From contig NZ_JAABNP010000010.1 in assembly GCF_009928485.1 (NCBI RefSeq), positions 110,643-174,642 on the forward strand: DNA of 64,000 bases, given 5' to 3'. A program made the position numbers and the translations under genes. This document shows positions 1 to 9,642 of the stretch, piece after piece (the first letter of the stretch is position 1; each line of letters starts with the position of its first letter). The notes under the pieces were generated by a model. That model saw nothing but the letters and a program-made list of their open reading frames with translations. It was not told the DNA's origin and ran no database searches. Source of the DNA: Clostridium sp. C2-6-12 (GTDB lineage Bacteria; Bacillota; Clostridia; Clostridiales; Clostridiaceae).

Positions 1-138
1 GTACTATTTTCTAGTATACATAAAAAGAACAAGGCTATATGCCTTAACAAAAATAATGTAATTACTATAGTTAAGTATATTTTTATTTTTTTAGGTGAAA
101 CCTCCAAATTTCTCTTTATAATAAAAATAGACAAAAAA

Positions 139-215
139 ATAATAAGTAACAAAAATAAATAATATGCAAAATTCACAAATTACGCTCCCAAAAACATTTC
201 TGTTACTTATATTTA
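139..215 (-). terminator. Possible terminator of the lipid kinase gene
   Basis: Inverted repeat with arms AATAAGTAACA and TGTTACTTAT separated by about 50 bases, followed on the minus strand by a T-rich run. It lies just after the stop codon of the lipid kinase. The long loop makes it a weak call. Bases 1-138 upstream hold a small AAGGC/GCCTT hairpin near 31-46 and no gene that I can see. Confidence 0.35.
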
Positions 216-227
216 TTATAACTTATT

Positions 228-1106
228 TTATTTTATACCTAAAAGTTTAATTCCACCCTTAATACATTTAATTCTTAAAGGAAAATCAGGACCTCTTTCT
301 CCATCTATATCTGTAACTATATCTTCTGAAGATTCAATCAATACGTCATCTGTTTTAAAATAAACAACCTTATCTGAATCTAAATGTTCTCCCTTAAGAA
401 GTTTTATGAATAGTGGCAATAGCTCTATTATTGCTATGGCTTTGAACATAACTACGTCTAATTTACCATCAGTTACTTCTGCTTCTGTTGCTAAATTAAG
501 GTTTCCTGCTGTCTGTCCATTAAATACTAAAAGTAAATACATTTCCCCTTCGTAATTACATTCTTTAGATGATATCTTTACTTGTAATTTTCTAAAGTTA
601 GGTAATTCTTCAAGTCCCTTTAAGTAATAAGCTAATTTACCCATAGTATTTTTTAAATTTACATCTGTTTTTTGAGAAATATCCGTAAACAGTCCTGTAC
701 TTGCTACATTTATAAAATACTTATCATTAATTTTTCCTACATCAACTGCTACTGGTTTTGAATCTAAAATTTGTTTGCAAGCTTCTTCTATATCTGCTGG
801 CATGTTGATAAACTTTCCAAAATCATTTGCAGTTCCAACTGGCAATATTCCTATTGGCAAATTAACATTTCTTTGCTTCATAGCATTTACTAAAGAATCT
901 ACGGTGCCATCACCGCCAGCTATTAATATATAACTATATGTTTCATCAATTATATCTAAAGCTTCTGCTAAATCTCTTCCTTTTTGAATTCTATACGGAA
1001 CAATTGTTAAATTTGCTTCCTGATGTAATCTTATAACATTATCTAATTCATTTACGATATTATTTTCACCTGAGTATGGGTTGTATATGAATCTAACCTT
1101 TTTCAT
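228..1106 (-). CDS. Diacylglycerol/lipid kinase of the YegS/DgkB family
   Basis: The 292-residue protein has the diacylglycerol-kinase catalytic fold: a GGDGTVDS nucleotide-binding loop at residues 64-71 and the LPVGTANDFGK motif at 88-98. Family members phosphorylate diacylglycerol or related lipids with ATP at the inner face of the membrane and recycle lipid for phospholipid synthesis. The length is normal for the family. The ATG at 1106 is preceded by a GGGGAGGCAGG ribosome site. The divergent neighbour pssA is also a phospholipid gene, which fits a role in membrane lipid turnover. The true substrate (diacylglycerol, undecaprenol or another lipid) cannot be told from the sequence. Confidence 0.85.
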   Translation of the reverse strand: MKKVRFIYNPYSGENNIVNELDNVIRLHQEANLTIVPYRIQKGRDLAEALDIIDETYSYILIAGGDGTVDSLVNAMKQRNVNLPIGILPVGTANDFGKFINMPADIEEACKQILDSKPVAVDVGKINDKYFINVASTGLFTDISQKTDVNLKNTMGKLAYYLKGLEELPNFRKLQVKISSKECNYEGEMYLLLVFNGQTAGNLNLATEAEVTDGKLDVVMFKAIAIIELLPLFIKLLKGEHLDSDKVVYFKTDDVLIESSEDIVTDIDGERGPDFPLRIKCIKGGIKLLGIK

Positions 1107-1288
1107 AAATTAACCTGCCTCCCCAAATTTAATATTATTTCAATTATACGATTATATCATTTTCCATATTTAATGTCGATAACATAATCTTAATTAAATC
1201 TTAAACTTAATTTATCCCTTATATTATTTGCATTTATATGCTATAATAATTCATTGTAAGTATTTTTTATAATTTTAGGAGTGATTTT

Positions 1289-1816
1289 ATGAGGAAAAGC
1301 TGTATTCCTAATGTATTTACCTTTATTAATTTATCATGTGGAGTAATGTCCATATTATCGGTAATGAACGGAAAGTTTGCATATGCAGGAGCATTTATAT
1401 TATTAGCAGGATTAGTAGACAGATATGATGGAAGAATAGCCCGTTATTTAAATGTTTCCAGTGACTTAGGTAAAGAATTAGATTCCTTAGCTGATTTGGT
1501 ATCTTTTGGCGTAGCGCCATCTATATTAGTATATATATTATTTAAATTTCAATCCTTTGGACCATATGGATTGTTTGGTTTGGCTATTCTATTAACCTTT
1601 CCAATTTGTGGTGCATTTAGATTGGCTAGATTTAATACTGCACAATTTGATGGTTCTTTTACTGGTGTTCCAATAACAATAGTTGGATGCTTTATGGCCC
1701 TTTTTTCATTACTTACGCTTAATATAAGTGGGACAATGTCACCTTATATTGTTGCCCTTTTAATGATTTTAGGTTCATATTTGATGGTAAGTAAACTTAA
1801 ATTGAAAAAAATATAA
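1289..1816 (+). CDS. pssA: CDP-diacylglycerol--serine O-phosphatidyltransferase
   Basis: A 175-residue integral membrane protein of the CDP-alcohol phosphatidyltransferase family. The signature is complete: D44, D47-G48, A51-R52, G61, D65 and D69, the aspartates that hold the metal ions. The protein is almost entirely hydrophobic helices. It condenses CDP-diacylglycerol with serine to give phosphatidylserine, the precursor of phosphatidylethanolamine. The size and the SADL/LVSFGVAP-type region after the motif are typical of Gram-positive PssA rather than PgsA. It is a single gene with its own RBS (AGGAGTGA) and a strong terminator immediately after it. I see no psd gene in the window. Confidence 0.85.
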   Translation: MRKSCIPNVFTFINLSCGVMSILSVMNGKFAYAGAFILLAGLVDRYDGRIARYLNVSSDLGKELDSLADLVSFGVAPSILVYILFKFQSFGPYGLFGLAILLTFPICGAFRLARFNTAQFDGSFTGVPITIVGCFMALFSLLTLNISGTMSPYIVALLMILGSYLMVSKLKLKKI

Positions 1817-1828
1817 GGTGATAATTAT

Positions 1829-1874
1829 AAAAAGCTCTGTCTATATAATGCTTTAAATGACAGAGCTTTTTTAT
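1829..1874 (+). terminator. Intrinsic terminator of pssA
   Basis: Perfect 11-bp stem AAAGCTCTGTC / GACAGAGCTTT followed by a T-run, 15 bases after the pssA stop codon. Confidence 0.9.
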
Positions 1875-1909
1875 TTTTAAATCTATAAATATTTGTGAAC
1901 CCCTATACT

Positions 1910-2257
1910 TTAACATTCTCTCAACTCAGAATTTTGAAAATTCAACTCATTATCTATTTCTGTGAAAATTTTATCTTTTTCTGTACTTATTGTAATATAA
2001 TCATTTTTTATCTTACAATATTTTAAATATGAGCCTTCACATTTATCCAATGTAATTATTAATTTATCTATTAATTCACCAAGTTGTTCAACTCTCTCTA
2101 AAGCATTTTTAACATCACTTTTCTTGGCAATATCAATATTATATAATTCTGATGCTCCCCCAATAAGCAGTCTATAAGCATCTACATAGTTTTTTAGCAA
2201 TATACTTAAATTTGCTATATCCTCGTACTGCCTTTTAGCTAAATCATCAAATTTCAT
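1910..2257 (-). CDS. Hypothetical protein, helical
   Basis: A 115-residue protein that I do not recognise. It is rich in Leu, Asp, Lys and Ile and predicted largely helical, with possible coiled-coil stretches around residues 10-90. No signal peptide or membrane segment is visible. The ATG at 2257 has AAAGGATTAGTT in front of it, a reasonable ribosome site. It stands between pssA and another hypothetical gene on the same strand (2331-2621), 73 bases away, and could share a transcript with it. No function can be assigned. Confidence 0.6.
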   Translation of the reverse strand: MKFDDLAKRQYEDIANLSILLKNYVDAYRLLIGGASELYNIDIAKKSDVKNALERVEQLGELIDKLIITLDKCEGSYLKYCKIKNDYITISTEKDKIFTEIDNELNFQNSELREC

Positions 2258-2330
2258 AACTAATCCTTTATTAAAATTCTTGTTACATTAAGTTTTAATT
2301 TTATAGTTTTAATCATCTTTACTACTAACT

Positions 2331-2621
2331 TTATATAGCTGATGTTTCACTTATAGCATATTCCTCATCTATATCATTTAATATGGTTTTTGTATGACCG
2401 TTATCATCATTTTCATTAGTTATATCATATTTATTATGTCCATATTCTTTGTATTTATTTTTCTCTTTACCATTCATATTTTCTAAATCCATTTTGGTAA
2501 CATGCCAGTTATTCCCTATTGTTAATATATCCCTTTCATTTTCTGTTTCATTTCTTTCCTGCATCAAATCTTCATCAACAACAATTGGTACTATAAAATC
2601 TTCTGGATATTCAAAAATCAT
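2331..2621 (-). CDS. Hypothetical acidic/polar protein
   Basis: A 96-residue protein starting MIFEYPEDF. An upstream in-frame TTG at 2642 exists, but the AGGGGGC ribosome site lies only 7 bases before the ATG at 2621, so that start is chosen. It has an N-terminal segment with hydrophobic residues (FIVPIVVDED), then a very polar Asn-, Glu- and Asp-rich remainder that is probably disordered. It sits 12 bases downstream of rubrerythrin and is probably cotranscribed with it. I do not recognise the family and give no function. Confidence 0.6.
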   Translation of the reverse strand: MIFEYPEDFIVPIVVDEDLMQERNETENERDILTIGNNWHVTKMDLENMNGKEKNKYKEYGHNKYDITNENDDNGHTKTILNDIDEEYAISETSAI

Positions 2622-2632
2622 ATATCTGCCCC

Positions 2633-3175
2633 CTACTTGCAATACCTGCTATCCAGCTTCTTAAAGTATGATCTTGGATATCTGCATAACGGACATCTCA
2701 TTGGAGCTTCTTTTCCTTCATAAATATATCCACAGTTTAAGCACAACCATTCTTCTTCTCTATCAGACTTAAACATTTTTCCTTCCTTAAGCCTTTTAGC
2801 CATTTCTAAAAATCTCTCTTTATGATGGTCTTCTACTTCTTGAAGTTCTTTGTAAAAATCTGCAATTTCATCAAAACCTTCTTCTCTTGCTATCTCTTCA
2901 AATTCTTTATATATAACTTTACTTTCCTCTGACTCTCCTATTGCTGCTTCTATCAAATTATTTTTTGTGCTGCTTATTCTATCTAAAAATCTTCTATATA
3001 CTTCTCTTGCATGAGCTTTTTCATTTCCAGCTGTTTCATCAAATATCTCCCCAACATACATGAAACCTTCTTCTCTTGCCTTATCAGCATAAAAGGAATA
3101 TTTATTTCTGGCTCTCGACTCTCCTGCAAATGTTTTAAATAAATTTTTTTCAGTCTTGCTGCCTTTTAAGTTCAT
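2633..3175 (-). CDS. Rubrerythrin
   Basis: A 180-residue rubrerythrin, a peroxide-reducing non-haem iron protein that protects anaerobes from oxygen stress. The N-terminal ferritin-like domain carries the diiron ligands E19, E52-x2-H55 and E115-x2-H118. The C-terminal rubredoxin domain has C145/C148 and C161/C164, which bind one iron. The reading frame is open to a TTG at 3187, but GGAG stands 6 bases before the ATG at 3175, and MNLKGSKTEKNL is the usual family start, so I use 3175 (ATG at 3178 is an alternative). Electron donors (a rubredoxin reductase or NADH system) are not encoded nearby. Confidence 0.92.
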   Translation of the reverse strand: MNLKGSKTEKNLFKTFAGESRARNKYSFYADKAREEGFMYVGEIFDETAGNEKAHAREVYRRFLDRISSTKNNLIEAAIGESEESKVIYKEFEEIAREEGFDEIADFYKELQEVEDHHKERFLEMAKRLKEGKMFKSDREEEWLCLNCGYIYEGKEAPMRCPLCRYPRSYFKKLDSRYCK

Positions 3176-3310
3176 CATGATCTCCAAAATATTATTTTCT
3201 TACATAAACAAAATATTCATTTTGCTTAATTTTTGTTACCCCTTAACAAATTTATAGATAATGGTGATCATCAAAATTATCTATTATGAAAAATGAGCTT
3301 TAAATTTATA

Positions 3311-3332
3311 ATTGCAGCATTGATGCTCTTTT
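3311..3332 (-). repeat. Degenerate copy of a dispersed hairpin repeat
   Basis: On the minus strand this reads AAAAGAGCA, four loop bases, then TGCTGCAAT. It matches the core of the repeat at 24726-24760 (AAAGAGCAGC..GCTGCAAT) but lacks the GGAACTT tail. It lies between rubrerythrin and spoVR in a 179-base gap that also holds a weak hairpin (arms ATAGATAAT/ATTATCTAT, 3252-3284), possibly the end of the spoVR transcript. Confidence 0.4.
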
Positions 3333-3354
3333 ATAAAAATAATATTTAGCTAAA

Positions 3355-4725
3355 TTAAGTCACTGTTATCTTTTTATCTTGATTGCATATTAATATTACG
3401 TCCTGTTTATCGTTGGATTTAGTAATCAATTTAACATCATGTCCCCAAAGTTCTTGAACATACTTTAAAGTTTCTTTAGCATAAGAAATATCCAAAGCTC
3501 TACCATCAAAAATATTTTCTAATGTCAAAGTATAATTTTTCTTATTTAGATCTATAACCCTAATACATGGTATATTTCCCATACCAGCCGTATAAGAAAG
3601 TGTATCCCTTATAACTTTCCAGCCATCTTCATCTGCTATTTCCTCAATAATAGTATCAAAAGTCCTTATATTATATTGAAATAAATTTAATTCATTACAT
3701 AATTCTTGTGTTAAGTAACGCCTTAAGAATGATGAATCTCTCTCCACTTCTCTAACTTCAAATATTTTTTCTTTTCCATATCTTTTTTCGATATCCTCAA
3801 ATATTTTGAAACCAATATAATAAGGATTTAAACCACCTATAGCTGGAGCTATAACATCATTATGTCTTTTTAAAAATTCAAAATGAAGTTCCTGTGGCAG
3901 TTCTAACTGTTTTAAAATATTATAATGTGTATAACTTGCCCACCCTTCATTCATTATTTTTGTTTCAATTTGAGGAATAAAATATTCTGTTTCTCTTTTA
4001 ACTATTTTTAATATAGTTTTTTGCCATTCCTCTAACTGCCCATACTCTATAATAAAACCAATAAGATCATCTACAGGTTCTAATGGGGTTTTCTCTAAGT
4101 CTGGTAATTTTATTTCTTCATGAAAATCTAAAATACCTCTTTTCTCTTTTTTCTTTTCATATTCTTTTAATATATCTTCTTTAATCTCATTATTTGATAA
4201 TTCTTTAACTCCAATATTTCTTTTAGATTGAAATCTTATAGCGTGACCAGCATCTAATATTCTTTCTACTTCGCTATATCCTATACTTGGATCATCAATA
4301 CATTCTCTTATTATTTTTGCATCTAAATTAAACATTTCTAAAGTATATTTGGCATTAGTCCCTTCCTTAAACAGTCTGTTATTTTTAAAAAAATCATTGT
4401 GTCCATATACATGAGCCATTGTTAGTATTTGAAGAAGCAAAGTGTTATCCTTCATTAAATATGCTAGACATGGATCTGAATTAATTACCATTTCATAAGG
4501 AAGACCTGTTAGATTTAAAGAATATAATGTTTTATTCTTTTCATAAGCTTTTCCAAAACTCCAGTGCGGATATCTTGAGGGCATTCCAACATAAGCTTCA
4601 TAACCTATCATTTCATTAAAACCTATAATTTCAAATTCCTGAGGATAAAAATCCAATCCATATTCAATAACTTTTTTTTCAACTTTTTCATTCCAACTTT
4701 CAATTTCTCTAAGACTATAATTCAA
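3355..4725 (-). CDS. spoVR: SpoVR family protein
   Basis: A 456-residue SpoVR-like protein, named for a Bacillus subtilis gene involved in spore cortex formation; its biochemical activity is unknown. Family hallmarks include the start MNYSLREIESWNEKVEK and the region around YPQEFEIIGFNEMIGYEAYVG. The start is decided by the ribosome site: AAAGGAGG lies 8 bases before a TTG at 4725. Upstream in-frame TTG codons (4749, 4746) would put the Shine-Dalgarno inside the gene. It is the third gene after prkA and yhbH, an arrangement found widely (yeaG-yeaH-ycgB in enterobacteria). A 138-base gap with a strong hairpin separates it from yhbH, so its expression may differ from the first two genes. Confidence 0.9.
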   Translation of the reverse strand: MNYSLREIESWNEKVEKKVIEYGLDFYPQEFEIIGFNEMIGYEAYVGMPSRYPHWSFGKAYEKNKTLYSLNLTGLPYEMVINSDPCLAYLMKDNTLLLQILTMAHVYGHNDFFKNNRLFKEGTNAKYTLEMFNLDAKIIRECIDDPSIGYSEVERILDAGHAIRFQSKRNIGVKELSNNEIKEDILKEYEKKKEKRGILDFHEEIKLPDLEKTPLEPVDDLIGFIIEYGQLEEWQKTILKIVKRETEYFIPQIETKIMNEGWASYTHYNILKQLELPQELHFEFLKRHNDVIAPAIGGLNPYYIGFKIFEDIEKRYGKEKIFEVREVERDSSFLRRYLTQELCNELNLFQYNIRTFDTIIEEIADEDGWKVIRDTLSYTAGMGNIPCIRVIDLNKKNYTLTLENIFDGRALDISYAKETLKYVQELWGHDVKLITKSNDKQDVILICNQDKKITVT

Positions 4726-4766
4726 TTTTCTAGGCCTCCTTTGCAACAAATTCGAAAGTAAAACTA

Positions 4767-4795
4767 TTCAGGTGGAACTTTACATTCCACCTGAA
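4767..4795. other. Perfect hairpin between yhbH and spoVR
   Basis: An 11-bp perfect stem, TTCAGGTGGAA / TTCCACCTGAA, with a 7-base loop lies in the yhbH-spoVR gap. The T-run after it on the minus strand is weak (AATAGTTTTAC), so it may be a partial terminator or an RNA processing/stability element rather than a full stop. Confidence 0.6.
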
Positions 4796-4863
4796 AATAG
4801 CTACTTATCCTTTTGCTAAATACCTGCTAATCTTAAAATAAGCTAGCTTTAAGCAATAAATAT

Positions 4864-6033
4864 TTATGTGCCTAATTCCTTCCTAAGCATTGTTTTAAGA
4901 GCTTCCCATAAATCCTTCTTTTCTTTTATGATTACAGGTACAAACTTTTCATTAGTTATTTCTTTTTTAAATTTATGGTACATTGTTGTTGTGTATGTCG
5001 ATGGTAAAAGCTCTGCGTAACCAAACATATTACTAACTTCGCATATATTTTTAACAGCAATAACAGCTTTTTCATTATCTTCTGACCAATTATCTCCATC
5101 GCTAGCATATATACTATATATATTCCATGCTGCTGGCGGATATTTTTCTTCAATTAGATTTAATGCCTCATTAATTCCACTTGATATATAGGTACCGCCT
5201 GATTCTGATTTATGAAAAAATTCATATTCATCTACACGTTTCGCCACTGTAGTATGATATATAAATTCGAAAGCAATATTGTTGTATTTCCTCTTTAAAA
5301 AACTAGCTAAGACAAAGAAATATGATCTTGCTAAATATTTCTTTGTTATATCCATTGAACCCGAAGCATCCATAATAAATAGCATAACCGCATTACTATC
5401 CTTCTTAGGCTTCATCTTAACCCTATAGTATTTTAAATCTTCCTCTCTAAAAGGGAACCTATCTAAATTTTCTTCACTTTCAAGTTCCCTTAAAGCTCTT
5501 TTCTTTCCTTGCTTTCTTGCAATCTTAGACATAACTGTTTTTTTCTTTGCAAGTCTTGGCCTTATTCCATAGGACTGATAGCCTCTTTTTTTTCCACTTG
5601 TTTCAGTAATTATTTCAGAATATTTCTTTTCATCTAAATTAGGTAAATTCAAATCTTCTGAAATATAATCCATTAATTCTTCAAGAGTGATTTCTGTTTC
5701 ATAAACGTCATCACCTTCATCATTTCCAGCCCCTTGATTTCCTTTAGCCAGCTTTTTATTTCCATTCCCTAATTTTTCTCCTCTTTTTTCATCTCCAACA
5801 CCACTTGCAACGCCCTTTGAGTTTTTTCCATAAATAAATTGATATTCCTTTATTCCTTTGATTGGAATCTTAAATTTTTTATTCTTGCTTTCACCTACAA
5901 TACTTTCTTCTGATAGTATATCTCCCAGGTTTTCTTTAATTGATTTTTCTACAAGCTGCCTATGCCTTCTTCTATCTTCTATGGACCTATCGTGATCTAC
6001 TTGATTTTTAGTGTAATCCCTAAATATTGCCAT
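4864..6033 (-). CDS. yhbH: DUF444 / YhbH-YeaH sporulation protein
   Basis: A 389-residue DUF444 protein. The first 30 residues are the conserved basic start ([20 protein letters not shown]), a charged low-complexity stretch runs from about 70 to 110, and the C-terminal half is a von Willebrand A-like domain with the metal-site motif DASGSMD at 222-228. Members are needed for normal sporulation in Bacillus and act with the kinase PrkA/YeaG in stationary phase. It starts 8 bases after the prkA stop, with its ribosome site inside the prkA end, so the two are translationally close. The biochemical role is unknown; binding of a partner through the vWA domain is inferred. Confidence 0.9.
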   Translation of the reverse strand: MAIFRDYTKNQVDHDRSIEDRRRHRQLVEKSIKENLGDILSEESIVGESKNKKFKIPIKGIKEYQFIYGKNSKGVASGVGDEKRGEKLGNGNKKLAKGNQGAGNDEGDDVYETEITLEELMDYISEDLNLPNLDEKKYSEIITETSGKKRGYQSYGIRPRLAKKKTVMSKIARKQGKKRALRELESEENLDRFPFREEDLKYYRVKMKPKKDSNAVMLFIMDASGSMDITKKYLARSYFFVLASFLKRKYNNIAFEFIYHTTVAKRVDEYEFFHKSESGGTYISSGINEALNLIEEKYPPAAWNIYSIYASDGDNWSEDNEKAVIAVKNICEVSNMFGYAELLPSTYTTTMYHKFKKEITNEKFVPVIIKEKKDLWEALKTMLRKELGT

Positions 6034-6041
6034 AAATTATT

Positions 6042-7970
6042 CTAATCTCTCCATAAATTATTTGCTGCATATTTCAAGATCACATCACAGCAATGAGAAC
6101 AGTATCCATTTCTTCTCATCTCTTCTACCATAGAATCATATTTTTCAGCTTGTTCTTTATCTCTAACTTTAGATCTAGTTATAATTCTTGATAAATCTTT
6201 AACTGAAACCGTTAATTTCTTTTCTATAGCTTCCTTTAAAGGCTCATAGGAAGTATAGTCTAATTGTCCACCATTTCTAACTATATAAAACATATATGAT
6301 GTAACATCTGATCTAAATCCCTTAGACGATGCAGCATAAACTCCTATTTGTTCTTCTATACTTCGCATGAAATCTTCATCAGGATTTAATTCTTCTCCTG
6401 TAGAGACATCTTTTATCTTACTCTTATTCACATAAGCCTCTGCATTGTCTATATAATTGTTAAACAAACTTTCTGCTTGTTCTCTAAACGAGTGTATAAA
6501 GGCTTTTGTGATTTCTCTTTCAAGAATTTTATTATATTCTTTTCTAATATTATCTTGAATAAACGCTAAATACCTCTTCTTATCATCTGCTGCAATATCA
6601 AGTTCCTTAACTGATCTAATCATACTTTCCATTATGCTTAATGGATTTATACAATCATATCCTGATTCAGAAAGTGCATTATCAATAGTTTTAATAATAA
6701 ATCTCGTACTAATTCCCTTCATACCTTCATATTGACCTGCTTCTTCACGAAGTTCTCCAATATCAATCTTCTTTGTTGTTCCCTTCTCAACAATTTCTTC
6801 TCCATTGTAAATTTTTAGCTTAGTCATAGCATCTGCCTTTGCTGAAGGTGTAAGTCTTGAAAGTATTGCAAACATTGCTGCAATTTCGATAGTGTGCGGC
6901 GCTATATGTGCTTTAAAATTACTCTTCTTCAATATTTTTTCATATATTTTTACTTCTTCATCAAGCTCTAAACAATAAGGAACTTCTACCTTCACTATTC
7001 TATCTAATATAGCTTCATTAGTATGATCTGACTTAAATTTATTCCATTCAGCTTCATTTGAATGAGCAGCTATTACTCCATCAAAATAAATCATAGAGCC
7101 TTTACCTGGTGATGGTATAGATTTTTCCTGAGTTGCAGTAATTATTGTATGAAGATATTCAACATCATTTTTAAATACTTCTATAAATTCAACAAGTCCA
7201 CGGTTACCAACATTAAATGCACCATTTAGTGAAAATATTCTTGGATCATCCTCTGAATATAAATCCATCTTAGATATATCAATTGATCCTGTTAAGATTG
7301 AAGTATCTTGATTATTGGGATCAACTGGTGGTACAACTCCAATCCCTTTTCTTGATCTAATAGAAAATTCCACTTGTTCAACTGGGAAATCTTCATAAAT
7401 TCCCTTAAGTTCATGATTGAGTCGATATTTACATACAGGGCATAAATCACCTTCAATCTGAACATCAAGCATTTCTTCAAATTTAGGTCTTAAATGCCTT
7501 GGGATAAGATGAAGCGGTTCTTCATGCATTGGGCAGCCCTTTAATGCAAACACTGGTTCACAATCCACTAATGCAGACTTTAAACTTTCAACTATAGAAG
7601 ATTTACCGGCTCCAACAGGTCCTACAAGATATAATACCTGCCTTGCTTCTTCCCCCTTCATTGCTGCTGATTTAAAGTAACTTACAAGCTTCATAATAAC
7701 TTTATCAATACCATAAAATTCATCCCTAAAAAATCCATATTTTCTTATTGTGTCATTACCATAAATTTTACGAACCCTTGGATTCTCTTCTGCCTTTAGT
7801 TCTTCTACACCTTTACTAATTATCATTTCATATATTCTTTTATGTGCAAGTTTAACAGCCTCTGGATTCTCCTTAACAATATTTAAATAATCTAAGAAGC
7901 TTCCTTCAAATTTTTGGGTGTTACACTTTTCTCTATCTGTTTCTATAAATTCTCTAAAGTTCATACTCAT
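6042..7970 (-). CDS. prkA: PrkA-type serine protein kinase / AAA+ ATPase
   Basis: A 642-residue PrkA/YeaG protein. The N-terminal AAA+ module has a Walker A loop GPVGAGKSS at 117-125, followed by a Cys/His cluster (CPMHEE and CPVC) typical of the family; the C-terminal part is the PrkA kinase-like domain. Family members have been reported both as Ser kinases and as Lon-like AAA+ proteins active at sporulation or starvation. An in-frame GTG at 7976 exists, but GGAGGAGGAG lies 5 bases before the ATG at 7970, which I use. It is the first gene of the prkA-yhbH-spoVR set. I could not identify a convincing sporulation sigma-factor promoter upstream. Confidence 0.92.
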   Translation of the reverse strand: MSMNFREFIETDREKCNTQKFEGSFLDYLNIVKENPEAVKLAHKRIYEMIISKGVEELKAEENPRVRKIYGNDTIRKYGFFRDEFYGIDKVIMKLVSYFKSAAMKGEEARQVLYLVGPVGAGKSSIVESLKSALVDCEPVFALKGCPMHEEPLHLIPRHLRPKFEEMLDVQIEGDLCPVCKYRLNHELKGIYEDFPVEQVEFSIRSRKGIGVVPPVDPNNQDTSILTGSIDISKMDLYSEDDPRIFSLNGAFNVGNRGLVEFIEVFKNDVEYLHTIITATQEKSIPSPGKGSMIYFDGVIAAHSNEAEWNKFKSDHTNEAILDRIVKVEVPYCLELDEEVKIYEKILKKSNFKAHIAPHTIEIAAMFAILSRLTPSAKADAMTKLKIYNGEEIVEKGTTKKIDIGELREEAGQYEGMKGISTRFIIKTIDNALSESGYDCINPLSIMESMIRSVKELDIAADDKKRYLAFIQDNIRKEYNKILEREITKAFIHSFREQAESLFNNYIDNAEAYVNKSKIKDVSTGEELNPDEDFMRSIEEQIGVYAASSKGFRSDVTSYMFYIVRNGGQLDYTSYEPLKEAIEKKLTVSVKDLSRIITRSKVRDKEQAEKYDSMVEEMRRNGYCSHCCDVILKYAANNLWRD

Positions 7971-8073
7971 AAACACTCCTCCTCCCTTATACCTAAAATA
8001 TATTCAATTACGCAAAGGCATTATGACTACTTTTTTCAAATAGTTATTATCATTCAATTAAATATTTGAAAAT

Positions 8074-8112
8074 AAAAAAAGATTATAGAATTTTTTATCA
8101 TCCTATAATCTT
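8074..8112 (-). terminator. Terminator of the EAL-HDOD gene
   Basis: Stem AAGATTATAG / CTATAATCTT with a run of seven T on the minus strand, 15 bases after the stop codon at 8127. Confidence 0.85.
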
Positions 8113-8126
8113 CATTATTTTCTCTA

Positions 8127-9338
8127 TTAAAAATTTATACCATCTGCCCACTTTAATGTTTCTAAGTAAATTTCAGGAATACTATTCATATCTACATTTA
8201 CTTCCTTAGCGTATTCTCCAGCATCTTCCCAATTACCTTTTCCATAGCTTATTGATAATTTTAAAATTAAATTAATTATATTTCCTTCTTTAATCAATCC
8301 ATCCTTTACTTCCTCTGAAATATATAAATCTTTAATAATTATTTCCATAGGAGAATTTAAAATAGCATCCATAACTGAAAATAATCCTACTATATAAGCA
8401 GAAAATGATTTTTCATGATAATTATAAGTATTGCATATTAATTCACAAAAACGAGCTCTTTGTAAAGATATTTTTATCAATTCATTAGCATTTTCTTCTT
8501 TTAAATCGTTTAACAACACAACATAAAGCCATTTTACAATTTCTTTTTTCCCTAAAAATGCAATTGCATATTTTATAGAAGTCATATCACTTTTCATGCA
8601 GTATGCAGATGACTTTAATATTTTTGTTAACTTATAAGATAATCCTACATCCTTAAGTATTAGTGCTTCTAATTTTGAAAACTCAAAATCCTTTTGATTA
8701 ATTAATCTAAAAATTTCTAAGGCTGTGTGCTTATTAGAAGGAATACTTTTAGCTGACATAATAACTGGTTTGCTAAAGTAATATCCTTGAAAATATGAAT
8801 AACCTAAAGTAAGTGCCTCGTTATATTCTTCCATGGTTTCAACTTTCTCAGCTAAAAACTTTATATTCTTATTTATTTTTAATAAATCAAATATCTTCTT
8901 ACGTTCAATTCCTTTGCTTATTATAAAATCAACTTTAATAATATCTATTAATTTTACTAATTCCGTATATTTTTTATCAAATACGAAATCATCTAAAGCT
9001 AAAATAAAACCTCTTGCTTTAAGTTTTTTACAAGCATTTATGACTTCCTTTGTCGGTTCTATGGTCTCTAAAATTTCTATTACTACATCATTATTTGGAA
9101 GTATTGTAGCTATCTCTTCTTTTATTAGCTTTTCTGTAAAATTTATAAATACCTTTTTGTCATCGCTAACAGATTTAAAATCAAACTCGTAAAATGAATT
9201 TGCTATAACCTTCAGTGTCGCTTTATCCCCATCAACACTATTATAAACATTCTCATGGCCATTTCTAAATAAAAGCTCATAAGCTATGACATTTTTATTC
9301 CTATCAAAAATAGGCTGCCTAGCCAAAAAAATATGCAT
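8127..9338 (-). CDS. EAL-HDOD signalling protein (probably no phosphodiesterase activity)
   Basis: A 403-residue protein with an N-terminal EAL-like domain (about 1-195) and a C-terminal HDOD domain (about 200-390). The EAL signature is changed to YELLFR (E21-L22-L23) and the usual DDFG region reads DDFVF, while KVD is kept. Proteins of this architecture are generally thought not to hydrolyse cyclic di-GMP and act as signalling or scaffold proteins, for example in motility control. It is a single gene with its own terminator. Several chemoreceptors and an HD-GYP protein are encoded in the same window, but nothing links them directly. The substrate-binding state is not predictable from sequence alone. 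Confidence 0.85.
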   Translation of the reverse strand: MHIFLARQPIFDRNKNVIAYELLFRNGHENVYNSVDGDKATLKVIANSFYEFDFKSVSDDKKVFINFTEKLIKEEIATILPNNDVVIEILETIEPTKEVINACKKLKARGFILALDDFVFDKKYTELVKLIDIIKVDFIISKGIERKKIFDLLKINKNIKFLAEKVETMEEYNEALTLGYSYFQGYYFSKPVIMSAKSIPSNKHTALEIFRLINQKDFEFSKLEALILKDVGLSYKLTKILKSSAYCMKSDMTSIKYAIAFLGKKEIVKWLYVVLLNDLKEENANELIKISLQRARFCELICNTYNYHEKSFSAYIVGLFSVMDAILNSPMEIIIKDLYISEEVKDGLIKEGNIINLILKLSISYGKGNWEDAGEYAKEVNVDMNSIPEIYLETLKWADGINF

Positions 9339-9599
9339 AATGTTTTCCCCTCTCTATAATAACCCTTTATATTAATAAAAATATTTAATACTTCTATTTA
9401 ATATTATACTTTAATATATGCTAATTCAACATATTTTTTATATTTCGGCACAATTTTCCATCACATTTCTTCAATAATTTTAAAAAATTATATCTAATTT
9501 AAAATAATTATTGTTCTCATAAACAAAAAATAAAGTATAGAATTAAACATAATAATTTCTCAAATCTTTTTCACTTTAAAAGTTATATTTAAAATTAAT
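9339..9599. other. AT-rich gap, no gene seen
   Basis: Very AT-rich DNA between the EAL-HDOD gene and the 45-residue small gene. It must hold the EAL-HDOD promoter, but I see no clear -35/-10 pair and no reading frame worth calling. Confidence 0.5.
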
Positions 9600-9635
9600 A
9601 AAGGATATCCATAAATTATCATATGGATATCCTTT
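9600..9635 (-). terminator. Terminator of the 45-residue small gene
   Basis: Perfect stem AAAGGATATCCAT / ATGGATATCCTTT just after the stop of the small gene at 9643. On the minus strand the tail is TTTATTAATTTT. The stem is strong and the T-tract moderate. Confidence 0.7.
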
Positions 9636-9642
9636 GTTAATT

